A stretch of 17,134 nucleotides of DNA from Gammaproteobacteria bacterium (GCA_013041975.1 JABDQZ010000158.1:1-17134); one strand, 5' to 3'. Positions 6,639 through 14,208 are shown, numbered from the stretch's first letter. Notes: a model not told the origin generated them from the sequence alone. Program-made: numbers and translations.

Positions 6639-7163
6639 TTGCCTTTTACACCCCTGCATATGGGCCCCGGCCTGTTAATCAAGGCCCTGATGCAAGGTAG
6701 CTTCAGCCTGATGGTATTTGGCTGGGCGCAGATCATTATGGACATTCAGCCACTGGTCGTACTGATCACCAATGAAGGCCAGCTTCACGGCTTTACCCAT
6801 ACCTTTATTGGAGCGACACTGATTGGCATCTTTTCAGCGGTGACCGGTAAACACCTGTCTGAATTCGGTCTGAAAGTCTTACGCATAGCAACAACTGATC
6901 ATCCTGTCATCATTACGTGGCCCATAACCGTTATCAGTGCTTTCATCGGTTCCTACAGCCACGTCATTCTTGATGCCATCATGTACCATGATGTGGAAAT
7001 CTGGTTCCCATGGTCAGATGACAAGCCATTACTGGGGATGATGACCTTTGAGCAGATGCATTTATTTTGTCTGCTGTCAGCCGCTATTGGAGCTGTAGTC
7101 TATTTTTCAATTCAGGCTTTTATATATAAAAAGCCTGTGCGCAGGTTTAATCAAATGCGTTGA
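6639..7163 (+). CDS. Small membrane protein, possibly YdjM-like metal-dependent hydrolase type
   Basis: This 174-residue protein has about four hydrophobic segments (roughly 20-45, 53-70, 92-115 and 143-163). Conserved-looking polar residues sit within or next to them: Asp35 in IIMDIQP, His50 and His54 in HGFTHT, His108 and Asp112 in SHVILDAIMYHD. A His/Asp pattern of this kind recalls the YdjM family of membrane-bound putative hydrolases; function is unproven. I chose the TTG at 6639 because AAGGA lies 7 bases upstream and the opening LPFTPLHMGPG looks like a genuine N-terminus. The first ATG, at 6660, would remove seven residues. The TTG follows the folD stop with no gap, so translation is probably coupled. 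Its end overlaps the small minus-strand gene (from 7151) by 13 bases tail to tail. Confidence 0.8.
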   Translation: MPFTPLHMGPGLLIKALMQGSFSLMVFGWAQIIMDIQPLVVLITNEGQLHGFTHTFIGATLIGIFSAVTGKHLSEFGLKVLRIATTDHPVIITWPITVISAFIGSYSHVILDAIMYHDVEIWFPWSDDKPLLGMMTFEQMHLFCLLSAAIGAVVYFSIQAFIYKKPVRRFNQMR

Positions 7164-7363
7164 AGCGTGTTGCGCCAGTCAGCATTGGGTTCAGTCTTGA
7201 TGATTTTTAGATAGCGCCCGACTTCATTTTCATACCAGAAATCATGACCTTCGTTGGGCTCTTGCTCAAAACCCCACCATACACCGCTTTTATCTTGCGC
7301 AATCCACGCAACCCATCCTGGCAGATCAGAACCTGACAGCAGGTGTTTCAACCTTGAGTCCAT
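7151..7363 (-). CDS. Small Trp-rich protein of unknown function downstream of soxA
   Basis: This is a 70-residue cytoplasmic protein without a signal peptide. Its central part, WVAWIAQDKSGVWWGFEQEP, has five tryptophans in a short beta-like stretch. A similar pattern occurs, as far as I recall, in small stand-alone gammaproteobacterial proteins of unknown function. Its ATG lies 38 bases inside the 3' end of soxA on the same strand, with a GGTG sequence about 9 bases before it, so it is likely translated with soxX-soxA. In other sulfur oxidisers the gene after soxA can be soxK, encoding a SoxXA-binding protein. This one lacks the export signal expected of such a partner, so I do not call it soxK. 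It could also be unrelated to sulfur oxidation. Confidence 0.65.
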   Translation of the reverse strand: MDSRLKHLLSGSDLPGWVAWIAQDKSGVWWGFEQEPNEGHDFWYENEVGRYLKIIKTEPNADWRNTLQRI

Positions 7364-8093
7364 TACTCATTACACCGATATAAAACTCCAGTGCCTTGTA
7401 TTCCTGACTGCCTGCTTCAAACGGCTCCGCCCTTAATTCCACGAAGCATTCATTAAAACGTCGATGCAAACTGGTTACACGGTCACTGTTAAAACGATAG
7501 ACTGGAAAGCCATTCGTCTGCCCTTGCGTCAGCTTGCGGCCACGCATGAAAATCCCCTGGTACTGAACATGGCAGTGATGACAGGTCATGGCCATTTGAC
7601 CAAAACGCTTTTTATAAAGCTTCTCTCCCTGTTCATATAAAGCCCGGCTGTGTTGGTTCACTTCTACATCGATCACGGTGCCCCTGGCCAATGAACGAAC
7701 AAAGGTTTCAAGCGCAACCAGTTTCGGGTCATCGTATAGCAATGGAAAACGGTCCTGTTTGTCCGTCCAGCAGGCATGGATTCTTTCCTGCAGGGTATGC
7801 ACTTTTTTGTACTTTTTTTGATAAGCTGGATAAGAAGCGATTTTAGCTTTATCCATCATTTGACCTTCTTCTCCATGGCAACTGGCACAGGATTTTTCTC
7901 CCTCTTCAGATTCCTGGAATATCTGGCTGCCAAGTTCAACGGTCGGCATTCCAGGGTTGAGAAATTCATCATCCTGTATGGCCTGTATATCCTTACCAAG
8001 AAAATCATAACCCGATGTGGGGACTGGAGGCTGGGCCATAATTTGCATCGAATAGAGCATAATCCAGCATACAAGTAACCCTGAAGTCTTCAT
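7326..8093 (-). CDS. soxA: Sulfur-oxidation cytochrome SoxA (dihaem c-type)
   Basis: SoxA is the catalytic subunit of periplasmic SoxXA, which couples thiosulfate oxidatively to the cysteine of the SoxY carrier and passes electrons to cytochrome c. A signal peptide (residues 1-20, cleaved after IMA) is followed by two haem sites, CASCH (69-73) and CHHCH (171-175). Cys108 in RIHACWTDK fits the axial ligand of the first haem. Cys216 in RRFNECFVELRAEPFEAGS is at the place of the conserved cysteine that ligates the active-site haem, often as a persulfide. It is therefore the dihaem form with every key residue. The ATG overlaps the soxX stop by four bases (ATGA) and has AAGGGG 6 bases upstream. 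soxY, soxZ and soxB are not in the window. Confidence 0.96.
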   Translation of the reverse strand: MKTSGLLVCWIMLYSMQIMAQPPVPTSGYDFLGKDIQAIQDDEFLNPGMPTVELGSQIFQESEEGEKSCASCHGEEGQMMDKAKIASYPAYQKKYKKVHTLQERIHACWTDKQDRFPLLYDDPKLVALETFVRSLARGTVIDVEVNQHSRALYEQGEKLYKKRFGQMAMTCHHCHVQYQGIFMRGRKLTQGQTNGFPVYRFNSDRVTSLHRRFNECFVELRAEPFEAGSQEYKALEFYIGVMSNGLKVETPAVRF

Positions 8094-8569
8094 TGCTGCC
8101 CCTTGAGTGTTAACAGGTAGGCAATAATATCCTCGATATGCTGGGCACTGAGAAATGTTTTTCCCTCGTACCTGAAGGCCAGACGATGATGCTTATCGGG
8201 ATGCTGGTAAAAACCTGGCATGATGGACTGAGGATTGACCAGCTTAGCGTCAACCATACGCGCCCTGAGCTGCGCTTCGGAATACCGTTTCGCAACATCG
8301 TAGAGCGCGGGTCCGATCTGTCCATGAAAATCTTCTTCGGGAATCGGCATGGCATGACAGGCCAGGCAGTTCCCCAGCCCACGGTCTATCGCAATTTTTT
8401 TCCCTCGCTGAGCATCCCCTTTCAGGTCACACAAGGGCTTTTCAATAGCAGGGAAATTGTTTTCTTTAGCCAGGTCCCATTGACAGTAGCTGTCGGCTAA
8501 AACGTTCTGAGACAGCGCTAGGTAAACTGACACCAGTAAAGCAGAGAAAAAAATTATATTTTGGCCCAT
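8090..8569 (-). CDS. soxX: Sulfur-oxidation cytochrome SoxX (monohaem c-type)
   Basis: SoxX is the electron-accepting partner of SoxA in the periplasmic SoxXA complex. The 159-residue precursor has a signal peptide (about 1-26, cleaved near VLA-DS). One haem site, CLACH (68-72), is followed by the SoxX-typical stretch GPALYDVAKRYSEAQLRARM and by IMPGFY, whose Met117 should be the distal haem ligand. Cys29 and Cys47, flanking the segment before the haem, might form a disulfide. The ATG at 8569 has no good ribosome binding site. It overlaps soxA by four bases downstream, so the two subunits are co-translated. The gene reads divergently from ettA, 157 bases away. Confidence 0.96.
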   Translation of the reverse strand: MGQNIIFFSALLVSVYLALSQNVLADSYCQWDLAKENNFPAIEKPLCDLKGDAQRGKKIAIDRGLGNCLACHAMPIPEEDFHGQIGPALYDVAKRYSEAQLRARMVDAKLVNPQSIMPGFYQHPDKHHRLAFRYEGKTFLSAQHIEDIIAYLLTLKGQQ

Positions 8570-8726
8570 GTATTAATTCTAACCGTTTGGAAAAAATATT
8601 CTGTAGTAATTAACCCCACGAAAATCACCTTGACTACAGTTGATTCATTAAGCGTGAATGTTGATTGATGCTGCTGGCAGGCATGTGCGAAAATATACCG
8701 ATCATTTTTATTCAGAACAACGAACT

Positions 8727-10394
8727 ATGGCTCAATACATTTACACGATGAATCGCGTTGGCAAGATTGTTCCTCCCAAACGCGAAATCCTCAGCAATAT
8801 TTCCCTGTCATTCTTTCCCGGTGCGAAAATCGGGGTACTTGGCCTTAATGGCGCCGGTAAATCAACCCTGCTGCGTATCATGGCGGGTATCGATACCGAA
8901 ATCGAAGGTGAAGCCCGCCCACAGGCTGGTATCAAGGTTGGCTATTTGCCACAGGAACCACAACTGGATCCTGACAAGGATGTGCGTGGCAACGTTGAAG
9001 AAGCCCTGGGTCACATCAAGGAAGCATTAACCGAACTCGACAAGGTGTATGCTGCCTATGCAGAACCCGATGCAGACTTTGACGAACTGGCCAAGCGCCA
9101 GGCCGAGCTGGAAAACATTATTCAGGCTTCCGATGGTCATAATCTGGATCGTCAACTTGAAGTAGCCGCCGATGCACTCAGACTGCCGCCATGGGACTCT
9201 GATGTCACCAAGCTCTCTGGTGGTGAACGCCGCCGTGTCGCCCTGTGCCGCCTGCTACTGTCTGCGCCTGACATGCTGTTGCTTGACGAACCCACCAACC
9301 ATTTGGACGCTGAATCCGTTGCCTGGCTGGAGAGGTTCCTGCATGACTACTCCGGTACAGTGGTCGCCGTAACCCACGACCGTTATTTCCTCGACAATGT
9401 CGCTGGCTGGATTCTGGAGCTCGACCGTGGTCATGGCATTCCATGGGAAGGCAACTACTCTTCCTGGCTGGAACAGAAAGAAGCACGTCTCGAGCAGGAA
9501 GCCAAACAGGAAGCTGCCCGTGTCAAGAGCATGAAGCATGAGCTGGAATGGGTTCGCTCCAATCCCAAGGGCCGTCAGGCCAAGAGTAAGGCACGCCTGG
9601 CGCGTTTTGAAGAACTGCAGAGCCAGGACTTCCAGAAACGTAATGAAACCAACGAACTCTATATTCCACCCGGCCCAAGGCTGGGTGACCTGGTCATAGA
9701 AGCCGATGGTATCAAGAAAGCCTTTGGTGACAATGTGCTTTACGACAACCTGTCATTCAACCTGCCCAAAGGTGGTATCGTAGGTATTATCGGCCCGAAT
9801 GGCGCTGGAAAAACCACGCTGTTCCGCATGATTACCGGCCAGCAACAACCCGACGAAGGTGAAATGCGCATCGGTGAGACGGTACAGGTAGCCTATGCCG
9901 ACCAGTCACGTGATGCACTGGATGACAACAAAACCGTATGGGAAGAAATCTCGGGCGGTTCAGACACTATCACCGTAGATCGCTATGAAATTCAGTCAAG
10001 AGCCTATGTCAGCCGTTTTAACTTCAAGGGCAGCGACCAGCAAAAACGTGTTGGTGATCTGTCCGGCGGTGAGCGCAACCGTGTACATCTGGCCAACATG
10101 CTCAAGTCCGGTGGCAACCTGTTGCTGCTTGATGAACCGACCAATGACCTTGATATTGAAACCCTGCGAGCGCTGGAAGAAGCGATACTGAACTTCCCTG
10201 GCTGTGCTGTCATTATCTCCCATGACCGCTGGTTCCTGGACCGTATTGCCACACATATTCTCGCCTTTGAAGGCGACTCGAATGTTGTCTGGTTTGAAGG
10301 TAACTACGAAGATTACGAGAAGGATCGCAAGCGTCGCCTGGGGGATGCGGCTGATCAGCCGCATCGGATCAAGTATAAAAAGATTGATGCCTGA
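8727..10394 (+). CDS. ettA: Energy-dependent translational throttle protein EttA (ABC-F ATPase)
   Basis: EttA binds the ribosomal E site and gates the first elongation step according to the ATP/ADP ratio. The protein is 555 residues, the same as E. coli EttA, and has two ABC cassettes. The first has Walker A GLNGAGKST (39-47), signature LSGGE (163-167) and LLLDEPTNHLD (184-194). The second has GPNGAGKTT (356-364), LSGGE (445-449) and LLLDEPTNDLD (466-476). The linker of about 245-320 between cassettes is rich in Lys, Arg and Glu, and an arm insertion lies at about 95-135. I chose the ATG at 8727 because MAQYIYTMNRVGK matches the known N-terminus. An upstream in-frame ATG at 8658 would add 23 unrelated residues. 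There is no strong ribosome binding site. No membrane segments are present, as expected for ABC-F. Confidence 0.98.
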   Translation: MAQYIYTMNRVGKIVPPKREILSNISLSFFPGAKIGVLGLNGAGKSTLLRIMAGIDTEIEGEARPQAGIKVGYLPQEPQLDPDKDVRGNVEEALGHIKEALTELDKVYAAYAEPDADFDELAKRQAELENIIQASDGHNLDRQLEVAADALRLPPWDSDVTKLSGGERRRVALCRLLLSAPDMLLLDEPTNHLDAESVAWLERFLHDYSGTVVAVTHDRYFLDNVAGWILELDRGHGIPWEGNYSSWLEQKEARLEQEAKQEAARVKSMKHELEWVRSNPKGRQAKSKARLARFEELQSQDFQKRNETNELYIPPGPRLGDLVIEADGIKKAFGDNVLYDNLSFNLPKGGIVGIIGPNGAGKTTLFRMITGQQQPDEGEMRIGETVQVAYADQSRDALDDNKTVWEEISGGSDTITVDRYEIQSRAYVSRFNFKGSDQQKRVGDLSGGERNRVHLANMLKSGGNLLLLDEPTNDLDIETLRALEEAILNFPGCAVIISHDRWFLDRIATHILAFEGDSNVVWFEGNYEDYEKDRKRRLGDAADQPHRIKYKKIDA

Positions 10395-10404
10395 TACCCG
10401 AAAA

Positions 10405-10436
10405 TAAATCATTCCCACCCAGGCGGGAATGGTTTA
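10405..10436. repeat. Palindromic hairpin after ettA (CATTCCC...GGGAATG type), possible terminator
   Basis: TAAATCATTCCC and GGGAATGGTTTA pair over 12 positions with one G-U, around an 8-base loop, 10 bases after the ettA stop. There is no T run, so termination would be weak or Rho-assisted. The core resembles the dispersed intergenic repeats of the CATTCCCGC...GCGGGAATG type seen in many proteobacteria; copy number elsewhere is unknown. Confidence 0.6.
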
Positions 10437-10488
10437 TCAACAGCGCATCGTTTTACATAGTCAGGGATACCCTGCTCAATTCTGAAAC

Positions 10489-10578
10489 TGTCATCTCGAG
10501 CAAAGCGAGAGATCTTTTGTTTTCACGGTTTCATTGATATTCGAGCAAACAAGATTTTTCGACAGGCTCAAAATGACA
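10489..10578. repeat. MITE-like element with imperfect 28-base terminal inverted repeats
   Basis: The left arm (10489-10516) begins TGTCATCTCGAGC and ends ATCTT. The right arm (10551-10578), read on the other strand, begins TGTCATTTTGAGC and ends ATCTT. The arms match at 20 of 28 positions, including the outer six and inner five, around a 34-base AT-rich centre. The left arm also forms its own small hairpin (CTCG/CGAG). The form fits a short non-coding mobile palindrome of the widely dispersed TGTCATTTCGAGC family. The ATG at 10573, the likely start of the next gene, lies in the outer end of the right arm. No target duplication is obvious. Confidence 0.65.
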
Positions 10579-11724
10579 AACACCCAGAATCCTATCAACT
10601 TATTTTTAATACTTTTCTCGTTTTTTTTTTCAGGCAATATACTGGCGGACGTCGTCAAACCCGCCCTGATAGAAATCAGCGTCTTCACCAGTGGAATTTA
10701 CAAGGTAGAAGTAAGAGCCAGCGTCGAAGCCCTGCTCACCGGTATCAATTCGCAATATAAAAATACCACCGAGGCTCCCTCCTCCGATCAATATGATGAA
10801 TTGCGAGCACTGTCGGCAGACGAGTTACAGCAAAGATTCAAACCCTTTTACAGAACCTTCGAAACAAAGCTGCAGTTGTTATTTGACAACCAGCCAGCAA
10901 CGTTGAAAATCACCTCGGTTGATATCCCGGTTCCGGGTTACACCAAGGTACCACGCAACAGTGTTATCTACCTGGAAGGTAACATCCCACATAATGCGAA
11001 AATACTGCACTGGTATTATCCTGCTGCATTTGGCGACAATGCGGTTCGCGTACGACAGGTCGATGAGAACAATGAAAAGTGGCACTGGTCAGAATGGCAA
11101 TGGATACGTACCGACAAGGTCAGTGAAGCCTTCTCCCTGACTGAGGTCTTCACCAAACGCTCAACCTGGTCGGTGATTAGTGAATACATTATTGCTGGAT
11201 TTGAACATATCCTGCCAATGGGACTGGATCATATTCTGTTCATTGTCGGCATATTCCTGCTGAGCACAAAAGTGCGTCCTCTGCTGTGGCAAGTGACGAT
11301 GTTTACCATCGCCCACACCATTACACTGGGCCTGTCCATGAATGGCGTGATCAATCTCCCTGCCAATATCGTTGAGCCATTGATTGCATTGTCAATCGCC
11401 TATATCGGTTTTGAAAATATCTGGCACAAAAGCCTGCATAACAGCCGACTGATACTGGTCTTTGCTTTTGGACTGCTGCATGGCCTGGGATTCGCCAGCG
11501 TATTGCAGGAATTCGGCATGCCGGATGATGCCTTTATCACGGCATTGATCAGTTTCAATGTCGGGGTTGAAATCGGGCAGCTGGCGATTATTTTTCTTGG
11601 ATTCCTGACAGTCGGTTTCTGGTTCAGAAACCGTGACTGGTACCGGCACGCCATTATCATTCCTGGCTCTGCCATGATCGCTCTCACCGGGCTTTACTGG
11701 ACATATGATCGCATAATGATATGA
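10573..11724 (+). CDS. HupE/UreJ-family membrane protein (putative metal transporter)
   Basis: A signal peptide (about 1-25, cleaved after LA) leads to a periplasmic domain of about 175 residues rich in beta strands. Six or so membrane helices follow from residue 200. The membrane part carries HupE/UreJ motifs: GFEHILPMGLDHILF (His212, Asp219, His220), FTIAHTITLGLS (His248), EPLIALSIAYIGFEN, GLLHGLGFA (His303) and FNVGVEIGQL (Glu333). Family members are proposed nickel or cobalt permeases, but this two-part version has no proven substrate. The gene stands alone between two hairpins. I chose ATG 10573 because the signal peptide begins right after it; an alternative TTG at 10534 lies inside the repeat. 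No hydrogenase or urease gene is nearby. A run of ten T (10621-10630) within the signal-peptide codons could cause frameshift. Confidence 0.88.
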   Translation: MTNTQNPINLFLILFSFFFSGNILADVVKPALIEISVFTSGIYKVEVRASVEALLTGINSQYKNTTEAPSSDQYDELRALSADELQQRFKPFYRTFETKLQLLFDNQPATLKITSVDIPVPGYTKVPRNSVIYLEGNIPHNAKILHWYYPAAFGDNAVRVRQVDENNEKWHWSEWQWIRTDKVSEAFSLTEVFTKRSTWSVISEYIIAGFEHILPMGLDHILFIVGIFLLSTKVRPLLWQVTMFTIAHTITLGLSMNGVINLPANIVEPLIALSIAYIGFENIWHKSLHNSRLILVFAFGLLHGLGFASVLQEFGMPDDAFITALISFNVGVEIGQLAIIFLGFLTVGFWFRNRDWYRHAIIIPGSAMIALTGLYWTYDRIMI

Positions 11725-11729
11725 ATCAA

Positions 11730-11751
11730 GACCATTCCCGTCAGAATGGTC
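11730..11751. terminator. Hairpin after the HupE-like gene
   Basis: GACCATTC and GAATGGTC form a perfect 8-bp stem, extended by one A-T pair, around the loop CCGTCA. It begins just after the stop codon at 11724. No T run follows, so it may act as a transcript 3' end protector or a weak terminator. It shares the CATTCCC core with the hairpin at 10405-10436. Confidence 0.45.
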
Positions 11752-11842
11752 TATGATTGCGCGGCTGTAACAACCATAATTCTGTCAACAACCTGGATTA
11801 AGTGCTAAGGGAAGTGACCAACAAGTCACCAAGGAATTGTAA

Positions 11843-12298
11843 ATGAATGTGAATGAAATAATGAGTAAAGATATTACCACCGTGTCTCCAGATACCAGTG
11901 TCATGGAAGCGGCCTCGCTGATGTGCCTTTACCGATACAGTGGCATTCCGGTTGTTGAGGGAGACAACCTGGTCGGACTGATTGCAGAAAGAGATGTACT
12001 GTCACACCTGTTTCCAAAACTCGAAGATGCCATGGAAAGCCTGGCTACCATCGATTTCACTGAAAAAACCAAAGAATACTCTTCCTTGATGAGTAAGCCT
12101 GTCTCTGAGTTGATGGCAAAAAATGTAAAAACGGTGGCTGCCGACATGCCAATTCTGAAAGCAGCCGTCTTCATGGCAAACAACCGTTTCAGAAGGATCC
12201 CTGTTGCCGATAAGGGCAAACTGATAGGTATGGTGAGTCTTGGTGATATTCACAAGGCCATTTTCCATCAGAGTATCAAGTCTACCCAGGCATCCTGA
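11843..12298 (+). CDS. Two-CBS-domain protein
   Basis: The protein is 151 residues made almost only of a CBS pair. CBS1 (about 1-58) has VNEIMSKDITTVSPDTSVMEA and ends GLIAERDVL. CBS2 (about 83-141) has PVSELMAKNVKTVAADMP and ends GMVSLGDIH. CBS pairs bind adenine nucleotides and usually regulate a partner enzyme or channel. Stand-alone forms like this are common and mostly of unknown role. An insertion of about 25 residues joins the two domains. The start at 11843 is strong, with AAGGA 8 bases upstream. It ends 6 bases before mobB on the same strand, so the two are probably co-transcribed, although no shared function follows. No membrane or DNA-binding segment is present. Confidence 0.92.
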   Translation: MNVNEIMSKDITTVSPDTSVMEAASLMCLYRYSGIPVVEGDNLVGLIAERDVLSHLFPKLEDAMESLATIDFTEKTKEYSSLMSKPVSELMAKNVKTVAADMPILKAAVFMANNRFRRIPVADKGKLIGMVSLGDIHKAIFHQSIKSTQAS

Positions 12299-12304
12299 TT
12301 TTCC

Positions 12305-12826
12305 ATGTCTGAATTTCCTGTCCCGGTGCTTGGCATTGTTGCATGGTCAGGCACCGGAAAAACCAGCCTGCTGGAGCGACTGATCCCTGAACTGAGAGAC
12401 AACGGTATCCGTGTCGCTGCGATCAAGCATTCTCACCATGATTTCGAAATCGACAAACAGGGAAAGGACTCTGACAAGTTGAGAAAAGCCGGTGCGGGCC
12501 AGATTATTCTGACTTCCAAATATCGAACGGCATTAATTATTGAAGAAGATAGAGAAACTGAGCCAGACCTGTTTCAGCAATTGAGCCGGCTTGATGCTGA
12601 AAAACTGGATCTTGTGCTGGTAGAAGGTTTTCGTCAGGTTGATATTCCCAAGATTGAGGTATACCGGCCTTCACTGGAAAAACCCATGCTTTGCCTGCAA
12701 GACAGGAATATTGTTGCACTGGCTTGTGATGAGCAGCCTCAGCAGGATGTAGCTATTGAGGTATTGCCGTTGAATGATGAACGGGCTGTTTCAGCATTTG
12801 TTACAAAGTGGATTAATTCTCTTTAA
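12305..12826 (+). CDS. mobB: Molybdopterin-guanine dinucleotide biosynthesis adaptor protein MobB
   Basis: MobB is a GTP-binding helper of MobA in attaching GMP to molybdopterin, forming the MGD cofactor of DMSO-reductase-type enzymes. The protein is 173 residues, normal for the family. The P-loop AWSGTGKTSL is at residues 13-22. The family stretch KHSHHDFEIDKQGKDSDKLR (41-60) and the segment LVLVEGFR...PKIEVYR (103-121) confirm the assignment. The start follows the CBS gene by 6 bases; the ribosome binding site is weak, suggesting coupling. mobA and Mo enzymes are not in the window. The last 14 bases overlap the end of the convergent transporter gene. Confidence 0.95.
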   Translation: MSEFPVPVLGIVAWSGTGKTSLLERLIPELRDNGIRVAAIKHSHHDFEIDKQGKDSDKLRKAGAGQIILTSKYRTALIIEEDRETEPDLFQQLSRLDAEKLDLVLVEGFRQVDIPKIEVYRPSLEKPMLCLQDRNIVALACDEQPQQDVAIEVLPLNDERAVSAFVTKWINSL

Positions 12827-13865
12827 TCGTCTCTTCATTCAACCACGACTTCAACAATTCATATCCAACAGACAGCACCACCGCACCAACAAACAACCCG
12901 ATAATCCCAAACGCCAGCATGCCACCAATGGCTCCCATCATGATAATCAGAATCGGCGTTTTACTGTCACGCCCCATGAAAAAGGCACGCATTGGCGTAT
13001 CAATGATGCTAATCACAATAGCCAGCGCCAAAAAACCAATCGCTGCAAACAATGTGCTGGTATAGAAAAGATAGATAGCGACCGGCAACAATATCAACAT
13101 CGGCGGTAACTGTATGGTAGCTACAATCAGCACCACCATGGTCCAGAAACCGGTGCCTGGCACTGATGCCAACATCATGCCAGTGCCCGACAGTATTGCC
13201 TGAATAATCGCCACGCCCAGAATACCCTGCGCCACATTGCTGACTGTCGAAACTGCAAGATTGCTTAACGCCAGTCCTTTTTCATCGGCAATTTTTTGAC
13301 TCAGGTTATTCGACCATTGCCTGGCTGTATCAGCCTGATAAAGAAACAGGGCAGCAATCACGATGGCCACCATGCTTTGCAGCAGCATCGCGCCCAGGCT
13401 GGCAGATAATGACAACAACTGTTGGCCTGCTGTTTTTAATACCGGTGAAAGCTTTTGCAACATGCTTTCAATATCCTTGGTAACCACCAGTTCCTGCAGG
13501 TAAGAACCAATTATAGGAATCTCGGCTAATAATGGCTGTATCGCAGGTAGTTTAATTTTCCCTGACTCAAGGTAATCTGAAATAAAGCGCACGACATCTA
13601 TGGAGGAGCTGGTTAACAGCACCATGGGCAGTATCACAAGCCCCAGCAGCACAACAGCGATGATGGTGACGGACAATAACTGCTTTTGATTTGTCGCATG
13701 ACAGAGCTTTTGATAAAGAGGAAAAACAGCGATGGCGATAATGCCACCCCACATTAGAGGAATGATAAAAGGCTTGATGATCTCGTAGCACCACAGGATC
13801 AGCAGAAAAATCAGTCCGAGGCGTATCAAGAGGTTAACTGTTTGAGATGATTCTGTTGATATCAT
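12813..13865 (-). CDS. AI-2E family transporter (PerM/YdiK type)
   Basis: This is an inner-membrane protein with about eight helices. Two are near the N-terminus (LLIRLGLIFLLILWCY and the following segment around residues 30-50), one is near residue 75, and a cluster fills the second half. A soluble stretch of about 80 residues lies between. The C-terminal GxxGGMLAFGIIGLFVGAVVLSVGYELL segment is typical of the AI-2E exporter superfamily. Members include AI-2 exporters, Na+/H+ antiporters and proteins of unknown cargo, so the substrate is open. I chose ATG 13865 (350 residues, the usual length). An ATG at 13955 would add 30 residues rich in Tyr, Phe and Lys. Neither start has a strong ribosome binding site. 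The gene is alone on its strand and overlaps mobB tail to tail by 14 bases. Confidence 0.9.
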   Translation of the reverse strand: MISTESSQTVNLLIRLGLIFLLILWCYEIIKPFIIPLMWGGIIAIAVFPLYQKLCHATNQKQLLSVTIIAVVLLGLVILPMVLLTSSSIDVVRFISDYLESGKIKLPAIQPLLAEIPIIGSYLQELVVTKDIESMLQKLSPVLKTAGQQLLSLSASLGAMLLQSMVAIVIAALFLYQADTARQWSNNLSQKIADEKGLALSNLAVSTVSNVAQGILGVAIIQAILSGTGMMLASVPGTGFWTMVVLIVATIQLPPMLILLPVAIYLFYTSTLFAAIGFLALAIVISIIDTPMRAFFMGRDSKTPILIIMMGAIGGMLAFGIIGLFVGAVVLSVGYELLKSWLNEETIKEN

Positions 13866-14208
13866 TTTTACAAAGAAACTTTTTCCTGTAGAAAGCTTAC
13901 TTTTTTCATAATAGAACAAATGTAACCTATTGTAGACATTAATCAGAAACACCATTCCATTGGATTGCTAAACTTAAATAATTTTCGTGCTGCCAGATTA
14001 TACTGTGGACGCCCTACTGAGTAATTGATAAAACCTTTTATCTTCAGGCGTGAAGAGGATTCACACATGTCATCAGTTCGTGGTTTACAGCTCCCCCGAC
14101 ACACAATGAAAGGTAACTTAGCTGGCTTTACCTGAAACCTCTTTAAGACAAAAATACTTTATCAGAGATAAATGACGATTTATTATGTTATTTTTGTAAA
14201 ATGACTGT
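13866..14208. other. Intergenic region with a possible 22-codon reading frame
   Basis: This AT-rich spacer of 343 bases separates the AI-2E transporter gene from the small plus-strand gene at 14209. A short frame from ATG 14067 to TGA 14135 encodes 22 residues and has GAGGAT 7 bases upstream, the best ribosome binding site in the stretch. It is too short to call a gene. I see no tRNA, no clear terminator and no firm promoter; a TATTAT at 14181-14186 lies close to the next start but its -35 partner is weak. Confidence 0.4.

Noticed and set aside
6189..6659. Long open frame on the minus strand opposite folD, and similar frames opposite ettA, PP2C and mobB
   Set aside because: These mirror well-supported genes, have no ribosome binding sites and give compositions unlike real proteins.
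7151..7363. Calling the small gene after soxA soxK
   Set aside because: The product lacks a signal peptide and shows no resemblance that I can verify to SoxXA-binding proteins; only its position suggests it.
8658..8726. Upstream in-frame ATG giving EttA 23 extra residues
   Set aside because: The MAQYIYTMNRVGK start at 8727 matches known EttA and gives exactly 555 residues; the added residues look unrelated.
10534..10572. TTG start 13 codons upstream of the HupE-like ATG
   Set aside because: It lies inside the inverted-repeat element, encodes charged residues that would spoil the signal peptide, and lacks a ribosome binding site.
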